The notes beneath the pieces were generated by a model that did no database searches, was not told the origin of the DNA, and saw only the letters and a program-made list of their open reading frames with translations. Shown piece after piece: positions 17,037 through 26,112 of a DNA stretch of 35,999 nucleotides. Position 1 is the first letter of the stretch, and each line of letters opens with the position of its first letter. The translations under genes were made by a program, and so were the position numbers. The stretch comes from Alloprevotella sp. (GTDB lineage Bacteria > Bacteroidota > Bacteroidia > Bacteroidales > Bacteroidaceae). The stretch lies in NCBI GenBank assembly GCA_017477205.1, contig JAFUXE010000001.1:1-35999 (forward strand). Direction: 5' to 3'.

Positions 17037-18857
17037 ATGACAAACGTATTCAAGGAACGCATTGACTTATTTTGGCAACGTCATTGTGTGGAGCAGAATT
17101 ACGCTGCTTTCATCATCCCCACATCCGATCCCCACGGTAGTGAGTATCTTCCTGAATGCTGGAAGGTGCGCGAATGGATGACGGGCTTTACGGGCTCGGC
17201 AGGATTGCTCGTGCTGAGTTCGTGCGGCCATGCGCTGTGGACGGATTCCCGCTATTGGTTGCAAGCCGCCGAGCAGCTGGAAGGGACTGGTGTGGAACTG
17301 ATGCGCGATGGCGCGGAAGGCGTTCCTTCACCCGAGGAATGGCTTCTTATGCGCCACGCTGAGGCTGGTACGACGACAGGCCTCTCGTTGGGATATGTGA
17401 GTCAGATGATGTCAGTCGCGCAAATGCACCAGTTTGATGCGTTGCAAAAGGCGGGCTGGAGCTTCAAGGCTGAAACAGACCCGTTTGATGAATTCTGGAC
17501 ATCGCGCCCGCAACGCCCCGCCGCACTCATCACGCGCCAGCCCACGGCTTTTACGGGCGAGGAGGCTGTGCAGAAAACAGAACGCATCTGGGCTGTATTG
17601 GAAAAGAATCCTGTCTCTATACAGCACTATCTTCTTTGCGACCTTTCCGAAATAGCGTGGACGCTCAATCTGCGCGGGGAGGACATCCCCTTTAATCCCG
17701 TGTTCTTATCCTACCTCCTGCTTCATGCCGACGGAAGTGCCACGCTCTTTGTAAACGAAGAGAAACTGACATCCGACGTCAGAACCTACCTTGAAGGTTT
17801 ACATGTAGAGGTTCTTCCCTATGAGAGCGTGGAGGAAACGTTGAGGCATACGGAAGGCTCTGTGGGGGTGGGCGACGAATGTAATATGGGCGTATGGAAA
17901 GCCCTCTGTCTTCGCGGAAATGCGGAGCAGAACATCGTTGTTCCTTCGCCCGTTGCCATGATGCGCGCCGTGAAGAGTGACGCTGAACAGGAGGGCTTCC
18001 GCCGCGCAATGGAGCGAGACGGCGTTGCTATGGTGCGTCTGCTCTCAAAGATAGACTGTGCCCAAGCAGCCAAAGGAAACACGGAGATGGGTATTGCCCG
18101 GATTCTGGAACAGGCACGTGCAGAGCAGGAACATTTCTGTGGCCTGTCCTTTGAAACAATTTCCGCCTATGGCCCGCACGGAGCCATTGTCCACTATGAA
18201 CCCACGCCGCAGACGGACGCTCGCCTTGAAGCCCGCAGCTTCCTGCTCTTGGATAGCGGCGCTCAGTATGAGGACGGCACGACGGACATCACGCGCACCA
18301 TTCCGCTCGGTCCGCTGACGGACGAAGAGCGTACGGTATATACCCTTGTCTTGAAAGGGCACATTGAGTTGGCACGCTTGCGCTTCCCGGAAGGCACGCG
18401 CGGCCTGGAACTTGACCTCGCAGCACGGCGTGCCATGTGGGAACAGGGCTACGACTTTGGGCACGGTACGGGGCACGGCGTGGGAAGCCGGCTCTGCGTG
18501 CATGAAGGACCTCAGCAGATACGCAAAAACCCGCGCGCCTGCACGACGGACGTTCCCTTCCTTCCCGGCATGACCATTACGAACGAGCCCGGCATCTACG
18601 TCGAGGGTAAGTTCGGCGTACGCATAGAGAATGTGCTTCTCGTTGTACCCGATGGACAGACACCTTTCGGCCGTTTCTGCCGCTTCGAGACCCTGACGCT
18701 TTGCCCCATCGACTTGCGTCCCGTGCGCATGGAGCTGCTTTCTCCCGAGGACGTGAAATGGCTCAACGACTATCATGCCGAGGTGCGTCGTCGCCTTGCG
18801 CCCCTCCTTTCCGGCGACGAGCGCAAATGGCTCGAAGAACACACACAAAAGATTTAG
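17037..18857 (+). CDS. Xaa-Pro aminopeptidase (aminopeptidase P, M24B)
   Basis: Aminopeptidase P removes N-terminal residues that precede proline, using two metal ions in the cytoplasm. The 606-residue three-domain form has two creatinase-like N-terminal domains (IIPTSDPHGSEYLPECWK, RTGFTGSAG-like GFTGSAGLLV, WTDSRYWLQA) and a pita-bread catalytic domain. The metal ligands are the two Asp of DSGAQYEDGTTDITRT, the His of GHGTGHGVG and the two Glu of TNEPGIYVEG and GVRIENV. The start at 17037 (MTNVFKERIDLF) fits homology. ATG 17022 would add five residues and would make the mRNA nearly leaderless. It has its own promoter and lies ahead of the secreted thioredoxin-like triplet, with 91 bases between. 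Confidence 0.93.
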   Translation: MTNVFKERIDLFWQRHCVEQNYAAFIIPTSDPHGSEYLPECWKVREWMTGFTGSAGLLVLSSCGHALWTDSRYWLQAAEQLEGTGVELMRDGAEGVPSPEEWLLMRHAEAGTTTGLSLGYVSQMMSVAQMHQFDALQKAGWSFKAETDPFDEFWTSRPQRPAALITRQPTAFTGEEAVQKTERIWAVLEKNPVSIQHYLLCDLSEIAWTLNLRGEDIPFNPVFLSYLLLHADGSATLFVNEEKLTSDVRTYLEGLHVEVLPYESVEETLRHTEGSVGVGDECNMGVWKALCLRGNAEQNIVVPSPVAMMRAVKSDAEQEGFRRAMERDGVAMVRLLSKIDCAQAAKGNTEMGIARILEQARAEQEHFCGLSFETISAYGPHGAIVHYEPTPQTDARLEARSFLLLDSGAQYEDGTTDITRTIPLGPLTDEERTVYTLVLKGHIELARLRFPEGTRGLELDLAARRAMWEQGYDFGHGTGHGVGSRLCVHEGPQQIRKNPRACTTDVPFLPGMTITNEPGIYVEGKFGVRIENVLLVVPDGQTPFGRFCRFETLTLCPIDLRPVRMELLSPEDVKWLNDYHAEVRRRLAPLLSGDERKWLEEHTQKI

Positions 18858-18860
18858 CAA

Positions 18861-18922
18861 TCCGATTACTCAGAGGTGACTCCGAATACTCAGATAATTC
18901 CGAATACTCAGATAACTCCGAC
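18861..18922. repeat. Short 18-bp tandem repeat before the secreted-protein triplet
   Basis: Two exact-period units at 18881 and 18899 (TCCGAATACTCAGATAA plus T or C), with a degenerate unit before and a partial one after, fill most of the gap between aminopeptidase P and the next gene. No Bacteroidetes -7 box was found here. Confidence 0.7.
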
Positions 18923-18948
18923 AAACAACCATAAAAACTCAAAATAAT

Positions 18949-20880
18949 ATGAAAAAAACATTACTCCTTCTCGTCGTTATGCTCTGCGCAGCGTGGAGCG
19001 TGAACGCACAAGTATTCCGTAGCCCCAAGGCTGCTGCCAGTGCACAGCCCAAGGCAACCATCGCGCCCACTGCCGGCCAGGCTTGGTGGGGACCCGCCGT
19101 TGAGAGTGACGTTCCCATCGGCTACGGTACACGCACAGCCGAGACGATTTATCTGGCAGCCATGTTCAACTCTGCCAAATACGGTCTGGCAGACCTGACC
19201 GTCCGCGCCATCCGCGTGTACATCCCCAAGCTTGCCAGAACGGAAATCGGCGACAGCGTCGTCGTATGGCTTGGCACGTCTCGTCCCACGACGGCCGAAA
19301 AAGCCAACGTGGCATACAAGACCGTTGATGTTTCCGACCTTACCTTTGGTGCCTACAACGACATCTCGTTCGACGAGCCTTACACGATGACGTCGCGTAG
19401 CCTCTATGCCGGTTATACCTTCCGCATTGCTTCCGCATCATCGGAGGATGCACAGTATCCCATGCCGACGATTGACAATGTGAATGAAGAATGCGGATGG
19501 ATAAAGACTTCTTCAACCATGACCACATGGACAAACTTCGCTACGAACTACGACCGCAACATCCCCGTCAGCCTTCTCTTCGAGGGTGAATTCCTTGACA
19601 ACGGTGCGCAGGCTGTTTCTGCCGGCAGCGCAAAAATGCTCAAGGGTACCAGTGGCAAAATCGACTTCACGCTCCGCAATCTCTCGCCGAAGGGCATTTC
19701 CTCCTTTGCCTACACCGTGACCGATGCTAACGGCACACAGGAAGAGCGCACGGTTAACCTGGACCAGCCTTCCACGCGCATGGGAAACCTCACGACGCCC
19801 ATTTCCCTGGATGCTGGAGCAGAGGCTCGCACGGACAATGCCGTTGTGGACGTTGTCAAGGTGAACGGCGTGGAAAATGTTGCTGACGAATCCGTACGCA
19901 AGGCTACCAGCAATCTCGTCATCTTCTCCCGCGCAGGTACGAAGCGCGTCGTTGAGGAAGAGTTCACGGGCACATGGTGCGGATGGTGTCCGCGTGGCAT
20001 GGTCGGCATGGAACTGGCCGAAAAGGAATTTGGAGACAAGTTCATCGGTATCGCCGTTCACAAAGGCTCCTCTGTTGCAGATCCGATGGAAACCAGCGGC
20101 AACGGTTATACAACGGTTCTGAACACCTACATCAGTGGCTTCCCCTCCTGCCTGCTCGACCGCACCAGCGGCGCCATTGACCCCTACTACGGCACAGGCG
20201 AGCAGATATTCAGCCTTAAGGACGACTTCAACGCCCGTCTGTCCCTCAACGTGGAGGCTGACATCGAGCTGAATGCCGAGTGGACAACGGCAGACAAGAA
20301 AACCGTGAAGGCAGAAACGAACACCACCTTCTACCTGAACGCCGACAAGTCCAATTATGCCATTGGCTTTGTGATGGTGAGCGACAGCCTGAAAGGCACA
20401 TCCTCACAGTGGGCACAGACGAACTACTTTGCTTCCTATGCCGCCAACTACGCCAATGAACCGAACCTCAAGCCGCTGACGCAGATGGGCTCCCGCATCG
20501 TGGGAATGGCTTACAACCATGTAGCCATCCTCGGCCGCGGTGTTGACAAAGGACTCACGAATAGTGTAAAGGCTCCTATCACCGACGGCGAAGCCCAGAC
20601 ATACTCCACAACGATGACTGTGCCCACCAGCACATCGCTCGTACAGAACAAGGACAACCTCCGTGTCATCGCCCTCCTCTTTGACACGACCACTGGCGAC
20701 ATCGTCAATGCAGCCGAGGCTCACATCGCACCGCCCACGGGCGTTAACGACGTTGTCGTGAAGGATGCGGACCGCGTCGTAGGCCGCTACAACCTCCAGG
20801 GCCAGCGTGTTGATGCAACGCAGCACGGCGTCGTCATCGTGAAGTATGCTGACGGCCATAGCGAAAAGGTTCTAAAATAA
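18949..20880 (+). CDS. Secreted Omp28-like protein with thioredoxin-like CGWC domain, copy 1
   Basis: The 643-residue protein starts with a signal peptide (MKKTLLLLVVMLCAAWSVNA, cleavage before Gln21). Residues about 40-215 form a beta-rich domain shared by all three copies (QAWWG ... GLADLTVRAIRVYIP ... FDEPYTMT). Next comes a segment with LSPKGISSFAYTVTDANG. A thioredoxin-like domain starts at RVVEEEFTGTWCGWCPRGMVG, with redox Cys344 and Cys347, followed by FIGIAVHKG and GFPSCLLDR, an Omp28/OmpA-like arrangement. The end, RYNLQGQRV then VIVKYADGHSEKVLK, resembles C-terminal tails common in Bacteroidales secreted proteins. A thiol-redox or disulfide role outside the cytoplasm is inferred; the partner is unknown. 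It is first of three paralogues in one probable operon. Confidence 0.85.
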   Translation: MKKTLLLLVVMLCAAWSVNAQVFRSPKAAASAQPKATIAPTAGQAWWGPAVESDVPIGYGTRTAETIYLAAMFNSAKYGLADLTVRAIRVYIPKLARTEIGDSVVVWLGTSRPTTAEKANVAYKTVDVSDLTFGAYNDISFDEPYTMTSRSLYAGYTFRIASASSEDAQYPMPTIDNVNEECGWIKTSSTMTTWTNFATNYDRNIPVSLLFEGEFLDNGAQAVSAGSAKMLKGTSGKIDFTLRNLSPKGISSFAYTVTDANGTQEERTVNLDQPSTRMGNLTTPISLDAGAEARTDNAVVDVVKVNGVENVADESVRKATSNLVIFSRAGTKRVVEEEFTGTWCGWCPRGMVGMELAEKEFGDKFIGIAVHKGSSVADPMETSGNGYTTVLNTYISGFPSCLLDRTSGAIDPYYGTGEQIFSLKDDFNARLSLNVEADIELNAEWTTADKKTVKAETNTTFYLNADKSNYAIGFVMVSDSLKGTSSQWAQTNYFASYAANYANEPNLKPLTQMGSRIVGMAYNHVAILGRGVDKGLTNSVKAPITDGEAQTYSTTMTVPTSTSLVQNKDNLRVIALLFDTTTGDIVNAAEAHIAPPTGVNDVVVKDADRVVGRYNLQGQRVDATQHGVVIVKYADGHSEKVLK

Positions 20881-20900
20881 GGCGCAAAGGTTTTTCCATT

Positions 20901-22784
20901 ATGAAAAGAATACTTTCTTTCCTCTGCACGGCCCTTGTGGCATGCAGCATGACGGCGGCCAGCATTTCCGCCGCAGACGGCCAGGTGTGGTGGGGAACCA
21001 CCACGGGCTCCACGTCCACCATCAAGTTTGAAGGCATCGGCTCCGGCGTGACCGGAACCCACGACCTCGCCGTATTCTTTCCCGGTGACCACTTCTTCCT
21101 GGAAGGTAAGAAACTTTGTGCCGTCCGCCTCTATGTGCCCAACATCTCCGCCAGCGACTTGGACGACAACGTGAAGATTTGGGTGTCGAAGAAACTGCCT
21201 TCCAATGTCAGCAAGGCCGACATCGTCTGCATTGACACGCTCTATTCCAAGCTCAGCAAGGGACGCTTCAACGACATTGCCCTGCCCGAGGCCTATACCA
21301 TCACGGAAGAAGGATATTATGTGGGTATGTCGATGAACATCACTGGGCTGACATCCTCAAATGCCAAGACGCCCTTTGCCTACATCAATCCTGTCAGCAA
21401 CCCGAAATCCTTCACGCGTGTCAGCGGCACGATGCCCAACTGGACGGACCGCAGCGATGCCCTGACGTTCCCGATGATGTGCCTGCTGGAAGGAGAATTT
21501 CCCTCCTCCGCAGCTCGCGCCGTGTCGGTGGGCTCCTCGAAGACGGTCATCAACACGGAGAATCTCCGCACGACCTTCCGCGTGGAAAACAATTCCCCGA
21601 AGGGTATCACGAGCCTTAACTACACCGTGACGGACATCGACGGCAACGTCAGCGAGCCCCGCAGCGTGAAGTTCTCCACGGCTCTGCGCGTCATGGGACA
21701 GGGAATGTTGAACATCATCCTGCCCCCGAGTGCCCATGCCGGCACACACCACCCTCGCGTGACGATTACGCAGGTGAACAGTGGCGACAACTTCATCACC
21801 GGTGAGGACACTTATGCCGACGGCTTCCAGATTGTCCTTTCCGAGAACGCCACGAAGCGCGTTGTCGAGGAGGAATTCACGGGTACGTGGTGCGGATGGT
21901 GCCCGCGCGGCATGGTAGGTCTTGAAATGGCCGAGAAGCAGTTTGGAGAAAACTTCATCGGCATTGCTGTCCACAGCGGTGATATCATGGACGCCTCTTC
22001 TGCCAGCGGCTACAACGCGGTACTCAACTATGTGCCCGGCTTCCCCGCCTGCTTCCTTGACCGAAACTATGACTACAACTGCGACCCCTATACGGGTTCA
22101 AAGGGTACGGCTTTCGGCATCAAGAGCGACATCGATACGTTCCTGAAGAACATCACGGAGGCCGATATCTACGTACATCCCACCTGGACGGACGACACGA
22201 AGAAGAAGATTGAAATCTCCTCCTACGTTTACTTCAAGATGGACTCCCCCGAGCAGGCACCCTATGCCGTCGGCTATGTCCTCACGGCTGACAGCCTGCA
22301 CGGAACGGGCGGCAACTGGAGCCAGAGCAACTACTATGCGGGTTCCTCCGGCGACGCCAACCTCTCGAAGTTTGCAAGTGGCACCAGCGTCATGACAGGC
22401 TTGTACTACAACCACGTGGCCATCGCCGGTGCCGGCGTGAACGGCGGTATAAAGAATTCCATCAGTCTTCCCATACAGGCCAACGCCATGCAGCGCCACA
22501 CCTACACGATGACCATCCCCACGAGCAGCAGCCTTGTGCAGGACAAGAAGAACCTGCACGTTGTGGCTTTGCTTTTCGACACCAGTACGGGACAGATCCT
22601 CAATGCGCACAAGTCGGAAATCTTCGACATGGCCACAGGTATCGAGGCTTCCGAGGCCGACATCGCCTCCCAGCGCGAGGTGGGACGCTACAACCTTCAG
22701 GGGCAGCGCATCCTCACGCCCACGCCGGGTGTCAACATCGTGAAGTTCGCAGATGGACATTCTGAAAAGGTTCTTGTAAAATAA
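20901..22784 (+). CDS. Secreted Omp28-like protein with thioredoxin-like CGWC domain, copy 2
   Basis: This 627-residue paralogue follows copy 1 by 20 bases. It has a signal peptide (cleavage near Ala24-Ala25), the N-terminal beta-rich domain (GQVWWG, LCAVRLYVPNISASDLDDNVKIWVS), the NNSPKGITSLNYTVTDIDG segment and the thioredoxin-like domain with Cys331 and Cys334 in EEEFTGTWCGWCPRGMVG. A GFPACFLDRNYDYN segment follows. The tail is RYNLQGQRI and NIVKFADGHSEKVLVK. The CGWC core is nearly identical to copy 1, while the N-terminal third differs much more, suggesting that the N-terminal domains bind different targets. The family name is by motif only, and function is inferred. Confidence 0.85.
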   Translation: MKRILSFLCTALVACSMTAASISAADGQVWWGTTTGSTSTIKFEGIGSGVTGTHDLAVFFPGDHFFLEGKKLCAVRLYVPNISASDLDDNVKIWVSKKLPSNVSKADIVCIDTLYSKLSKGRFNDIALPEAYTITEEGYYVGMSMNITGLTSSNAKTPFAYINPVSNPKSFTRVSGTMPNWTDRSDALTFPMMCLLEGEFPSSAARAVSVGSSKTVINTENLRTTFRVENNSPKGITSLNYTVTDIDGNVSEPRSVKFSTALRVMGQGMLNIILPPSAHAGTHHPRVTITQVNSGDNFITGEDTYADGFQIVLSENATKRVVEEEFTGTWCGWCPRGMVGLEMAEKQFGENFIGIAVHSGDIMDASSASGYNAVLNYVPGFPACFLDRNYDYNCDPYTGSKGTAFGIKSDIDTFLKNITEADIYVHPTWTDDTKKKIEISSYVYFKMDSPEQAPYAVGYVLTADSLHGTGGNWSQSNYYAGSSGDANLSKFASGTSVMTGLYYNHVAIAGAGVNGGIKNSISLPIQANAMQRHTYTMTIPTSSSLVQDKKNLHVVALLFDTSTGQILNAHKSEIFDMATGIEASEADIASQREVGRYNLQGQRILTPTPGVNIVKFADGHSEKVLVK

Positions 22785-22805
22785 AGACGAGCTAAAAAGA
22801 GGAAA

Positions 22806-24680
22806 ATGACTCGATTATGTTCCCTTTTAATGGTAGTATTCTGTGCGTTGGGACTTTCCGCCCAGCGCACAGAAGTTAATGCCGTCAGCGAAGGTGGCAC
22901 ATGGTGGAGCTACGCTGGCGACGCCCCGTTGCAGGTGTACAGGACGATGCCGCCAGAAACGTGCGACTTCGCCATACTCCTGCCCGCACAGAAGTACGGC
23001 CTTAGTGGCCACACGCTGCGAGGCATCCGCTTCTACGTCCCTGCATCTTCCGCAGTTAAGGACTTCTCCGTCTGGATCAGCACGTCCCTGCCCTCCACCG
23101 TCAGCAAGGCTTCCGTTGCCTATAAGGCGCTGGACGCCTCAACGCTTGTCCCCGGGGAGTTGAACGAGGTGCTCTTCGACGAGCCCTACACCCTCACGCG
23201 CAACGTATATCTTGGGTACTCCTTCACTGCCACTGACGCCAGCGTGCGCAATGTGGGCTGTGTAGCCCCCACCGGCATTACCGACGCCTGCTGGACACGC
23301 TTCAGCGTCTTCTCCGGCGGCTCCTGGGGTACCACCTTCGCACAGGAATTCTCCCTTGCCCTCTATGCCCTTTTTGGCGAGGAGTTTTCCGCTGGAGCAA
23401 AGGTGGAGAAGACGGGATATGTCACGACCCTTGCCGGTCAGCCGCACGCTGTGGACATGACGTTGCAAAACTGCTCCCCCGAGGGCATCCGCAGCATTGA
23501 CTATGTTGTCACTGCTGAGGACGGCACCGCCTCCGCACCGCTCCACATGGACTTCTCCACTTACTCCACAGCCATGAGTTCCCGTGACGTCACGCTTCCC
23601 CTGCCCGCCACTTCCGAACTGGGCTTCCACAAGCCCACTGTTGCCATCACGCATGTCAACGGCAGCCAGAATGCTGTTCCTGCTGCCAGTGCCACGGGCA
23701 CCGTGGACCAGCTCGTTGTCTCCCGCAGTGCCGAGGTGAAGCGCGTCGTTGAGGAGGAGTTTACGGGCCTTTGGTGCGGGTGGTGTCCGCAGGGCATGGT
23801 GGGCATGCAGCTTGCTGAGCAGCAGTTTGGCGACCGCTACATCGGCATCGCCGTCCATCAGAACGACGTCATGGCAGGCTCCTCCAGCGGCGGCTACAGC
23901 ACCATCCTGAGCAAGGTGTCTGGTCTTCCCGCCTGTTACATCAACCGCAACGGCCTTAAGCCCGGTACCTACTACGGGCTTACGGAGAACACGCCCTTCG
24001 GCCTTGCCGACGTCATTCGTGACGAACTTGACCGCATAGCCGAGGCAGACATCAGCCTTCAAGCCGAGTGGACGGACGAGAAGAAGACAAAGGTACGTGC
24101 CACGTCTTCCACCCGTTTCTACTTTGACAACGCTGACGCTCCCTATGCCCTTGCCTACGTGCTGCTCTCTGACAGCTTGCGGAACAGTTCCTGGGTACAG
24201 ACCAACTACTTCTCTGGCTACAACTACGTGCAGGACGACCCCAACCTCCGTCCTTATGTTGATGCCCCCGAAAAGCTCACCGGCCTCACCTTCAACCACG
24301 TTGCCATCGCCTCCTCTGGCGTAACGAACGGCATCACGGGCAGTGTTGCCGCGCCTCTTGTGGCCGACGAGGACCGTACGCATGAGGTCACGCTCAGCGT
24401 ACCTGCGTCCAACACCCTCGTGCAGGACAAGCAGAACCTCCGCGTTGTTGCCCTGCTCATCAACCGCACGCGTGGCAACATTGTCAATGCCGCTGTCACC
24501 ACCATTGCCGAGCCTACAGGCATCAGCGATGTGGACGTTTCACAGGCCGCTCGTCACTCGTCAACAATCTACGACCTCCAAGGCCGCCGCGTCCGCTCGG
24601 CTTTGCCGCTTGGCTCGTCCAAGAACGGTCAAATCCCCAAGGGTCTCTATATCGTTGGCGGCCGCAAAGTACTGCGATGA
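22806..24680 (+). CDS. Secreted Omp28-like protein with thioredoxin-like CGWC domain, copy 3
   Basis: The 624-residue third paralogue begins 21 bases after copy 2. It has a signal peptide ending near LGLSAQ (residue 20), the beta-rich domain (GTWWSY, LRGIRFYVP, ISTSLPSTVSKASVAYK), the NCSPEGIRSIDYVV segment and the thioredoxin-like domain with Cys324 and Cys327 in EEEFTGLWCGWCPQGMVG, changing the Arg after Pro to Gln. GLPACYINRNG follows. The tail, IYDLQGRRV then PKGLYIVGGRKVLR, is the more usual Bacteroidales version, whereas copies 1 and 2 share a different ending with ADGHSEKVL. No later gene belongs to the set; a terminator lies 111 bases downstream. Confidence 0.85.
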   Translation: MTRLCSLLMVVFCALGLSAQRTEVNAVSEGGTWWSYAGDAPLQVYRTMPPETCDFAILLPAQKYGLSGHTLRGIRFYVPASSAVKDFSVWISTSLPSTVSKASVAYKALDASTLVPGELNEVLFDEPYTLTRNVYLGYSFTATDASVRNVGCVAPTGITDACWTRFSVFSGGSWGTTFAQEFSLALYALFGEEFSAGAKVEKTGYVTTLAGQPHAVDMTLQNCSPEGIRSIDYVVTAEDGTASAPLHMDFSTYSTAMSSRDVTLPLPATSELGFHKPTVAITHVNGSQNAVPAASATGTVDQLVVSRSAEVKRVVEEEFTGLWCGWCPQGMVGMQLAEQQFGDRYIGIAVHQNDVMAGSSSGGYSTILSKVSGLPACYINRNGLKPGTYYGLTENTPFGLADVIRDELDRIAEADISLQAEWTDEKKTKVRATSSTRFYFDNADAPYALAYVLLSDSLRNSSWVQTNYFSGYNYVQDDPNLRPYVDAPEKLTGLTFNHVAIASSGVTNGITGSVAAPLVADEDRTHEVTLSVPASNTLVQDKQNLRVVALLINRTRGNIVNAAVTTIAEPTGISDVDVSQAARHSSTIYDLQGRRVRSALPLGSSKNGQIPKGLYIVGGRKVLR

Positions 24681-24790
24681 AGGACTTTTCACGCTTGTTC
24701 CTTATAAAGGCGATGTCATCACATCTCTTTATAAACAATGACGAGAAGAATCCGATAAAATAAGCAGAGAATACCATAATGAATCTAATC

Positions 24791-24820
24791 GGGGTGTGTC
24801 AAACTGGCACACCCCCTTTT
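24791..24820 (+). terminator. Terminator after the secreted-protein triplet
   Basis: GGGGTGTG (24791-24798) pairs perfectly with CACACCCC (24808-24815) around a 9-base loop, followed by CTTTT. It probably ends the three-gene operon. Confidence 0.82.
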
Positions 24821-24842
24821 GATTATAGAATCGTGAATCAAC

Positions 24843-25103
24843 ATGTTTGATTTAATTCTATTCAACTTTCGGGAGTTGGTTTGTGAAAGATTCCCCACAG
24901 GGGAAGCCGAATTCAGGCAGGGGCAACGCCCCTGTTACATGGTCAGCAAGAAAGGTATGCCGCAGGCATACTACATCAATTCCGACATGTTATATATTCC
25001 AAATGCAAATTCTGTCGTATCATTCGACCGTTTTTGCAGTGCAATGATGGCAGATATAAAGCAAACAATACAGACTTTCGTGGTCAACCTGGTTTGTGAA
25101 TAA
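24843..25103 (+). CDS. Doubtful 86-residue frame across a hairpin cluster
   Basis: The frame starts at ATG 24843 and reads through three perfect hairpins, including the segment GEAEFRQGQRPCYMVSKKG. I do not recognise any domain. The palindromic DNA underneath suggests that the reading frame is incidental, or a remnant of a mobile or repeat element. The end (SFDRFCSAMMADIKQTIQTF) looks more protein-like but is too short to place. Confidence 0.2.
   Translation: MFDLILFNFRELVCERFPTGEAEFRQGQRPCYMVSKKGMPQAYYINSDMLYIPNANSVVSFDRFCSAMMADIKQTIQTFVVNLVCE
24863..24971. repeat. Cluster of four small hairpins, three with 3-base loops
   Basis: Perfect inverted repeats are CAACT/AGTTG (24863-24878), TTCCCC-ACA-GGGGAA (24891-24905), AGGGGC-AAC-GCCCCT (24919-24933) and GTATGCC-GCA-GGCATAC (24955-24971). 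The first three start 28 bases apart. Such packing suggests a structured RNA or REP-like element. Confidence 0.7.
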
Positions 25104-25261
25104 CAAAAAACACCGTCAACTGAAAATATAAATAGGCAACGACAGCTGTCAACTGAAACTAAAATTAAGTATCAACCAAGGTCAACCTACATTACAAATA
25201 AGGCTGAAAGTAGGCAGCCAAAATCGTTAAACTACAGCTCATGTTTCGAGCCCCGTTTCCC

Positions 25262-25353
25262 GAACTATAGGTTCAAGTGGTCACGAACCCTATGTTCATC
25301 CCGCCATGAACCCTATGTTCATCGGCCCATGAACCCTATGTTCGTAAAACCAC
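25262..25353. repeat. 23-bp tandem array, four units with palindromic core
   Basis: Units start at 25262, 25285, 25308 and 25331, an exact 23-bp period. Three share the core GAACCCTATGTTC and the first has GAACTATAGGTTC, nearly the reverse complement. The remaining 10 bases vary (ATC then CCGC or GGCC). It sits just beyond the 3' end of the ATPase pseudogene. The 158 bases before it (25104-25261) hold only AT-rich DNA with a GTCAACTGAAA direct repeat. Confidence 0.85.
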
Positions 25354-25368
25354 CCAGATGTGCAGGTA

Positions 25369-26080
25369 TTATTCCAGTAAGCGTCCTATATCCCAAGTGA
25401 GGAATTCTTCTATAGGAATACCGCCAGAACCTACAACAAAAGATTGAACGGGCTTGAACTGCTTTTCAAACCGTTGTAGTCCCTTGTTGCTTGTTCGTCT
25501 GCCACTTTTGACCTCAATAGCAATGCAGCGTTTGTCGAATTCCATGACGAAATCTACCTCGTCATCTTTTTCGCGCCAAAAATAGAGTTTATAATCGTAT
25601 TCGTCGGACTGGTTTAATAGATGTGCACCCACGCTACTCTCTGCCCATCGCCCCCAAAGATTAGGCGTGGTATATGCCTTTTCGAAAGTCATCCCACTTT
25701 GGGCTGAGAAAAGTGCTGTGTTGTAAACCATCAACTTTGGAACTGAGTTGTATTTGCGGGCATTGTCCGATGCATATTTGTGCAGTCCACAGAGTAGCCT
25801 CGACTCATTGAGAGTTGTCAGATAACCGGCAAGCGTCGTTACATTACCTGCATCTTTTCATGCGTGCCCTTGCCGTTGTCCACACCTCGCCAACCCACGA
25901 CGTGTTTGTGTGGTCTATGTTGTCGGCACTAATAAACATATATGGGATGTCTGTTTCCTGAAGAACTTGCTTCACCATCGTGGACTTACCAACTTGTCGA
26001 GGGCCTGAGATGGTTTGAATTTTACTTCGCGGCTCAGAAATCCGCGATAAAAGTTCCTTGAACTGCGCTCTTTTAAACAT
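25369..26080 (-). pseudogene. AAA ATPase / DUF4143 protein, broken by internal deletion and frameshift
   Basis: Two parts of one Bacteroidales ATPase gene are present. The N-terminal part starts at ATG 26080 (MFKRAQFKELLSRISEPRSK) and holds a Walker A motif, SGPRQVGKST, before stopping at 25844. The C-terminal part, in another frame, resumes near 25852 with DAGNVTTLAGYLTTLNES and continues through PKLMVYNTALFSAQ, WGRWAESSVGAHLLN and the nuclease-like DEVDFVME ... IEVKSG to the stop at 25369. Intact members have about 400 residues, so the middle, with Walker B and the rest of the AAA domain (inferred at roughly 150-200 residues), is deleted at the junction near 25850. The protein cannot be functional as an ATPase. 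Its location between two tandem arrays may explain the rearrangement. Confidence 0.85.
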
Positions 26081-26112
26081 AACTTGCTGAGTTTGCGCGG
26101 CAAAGGTATGAC

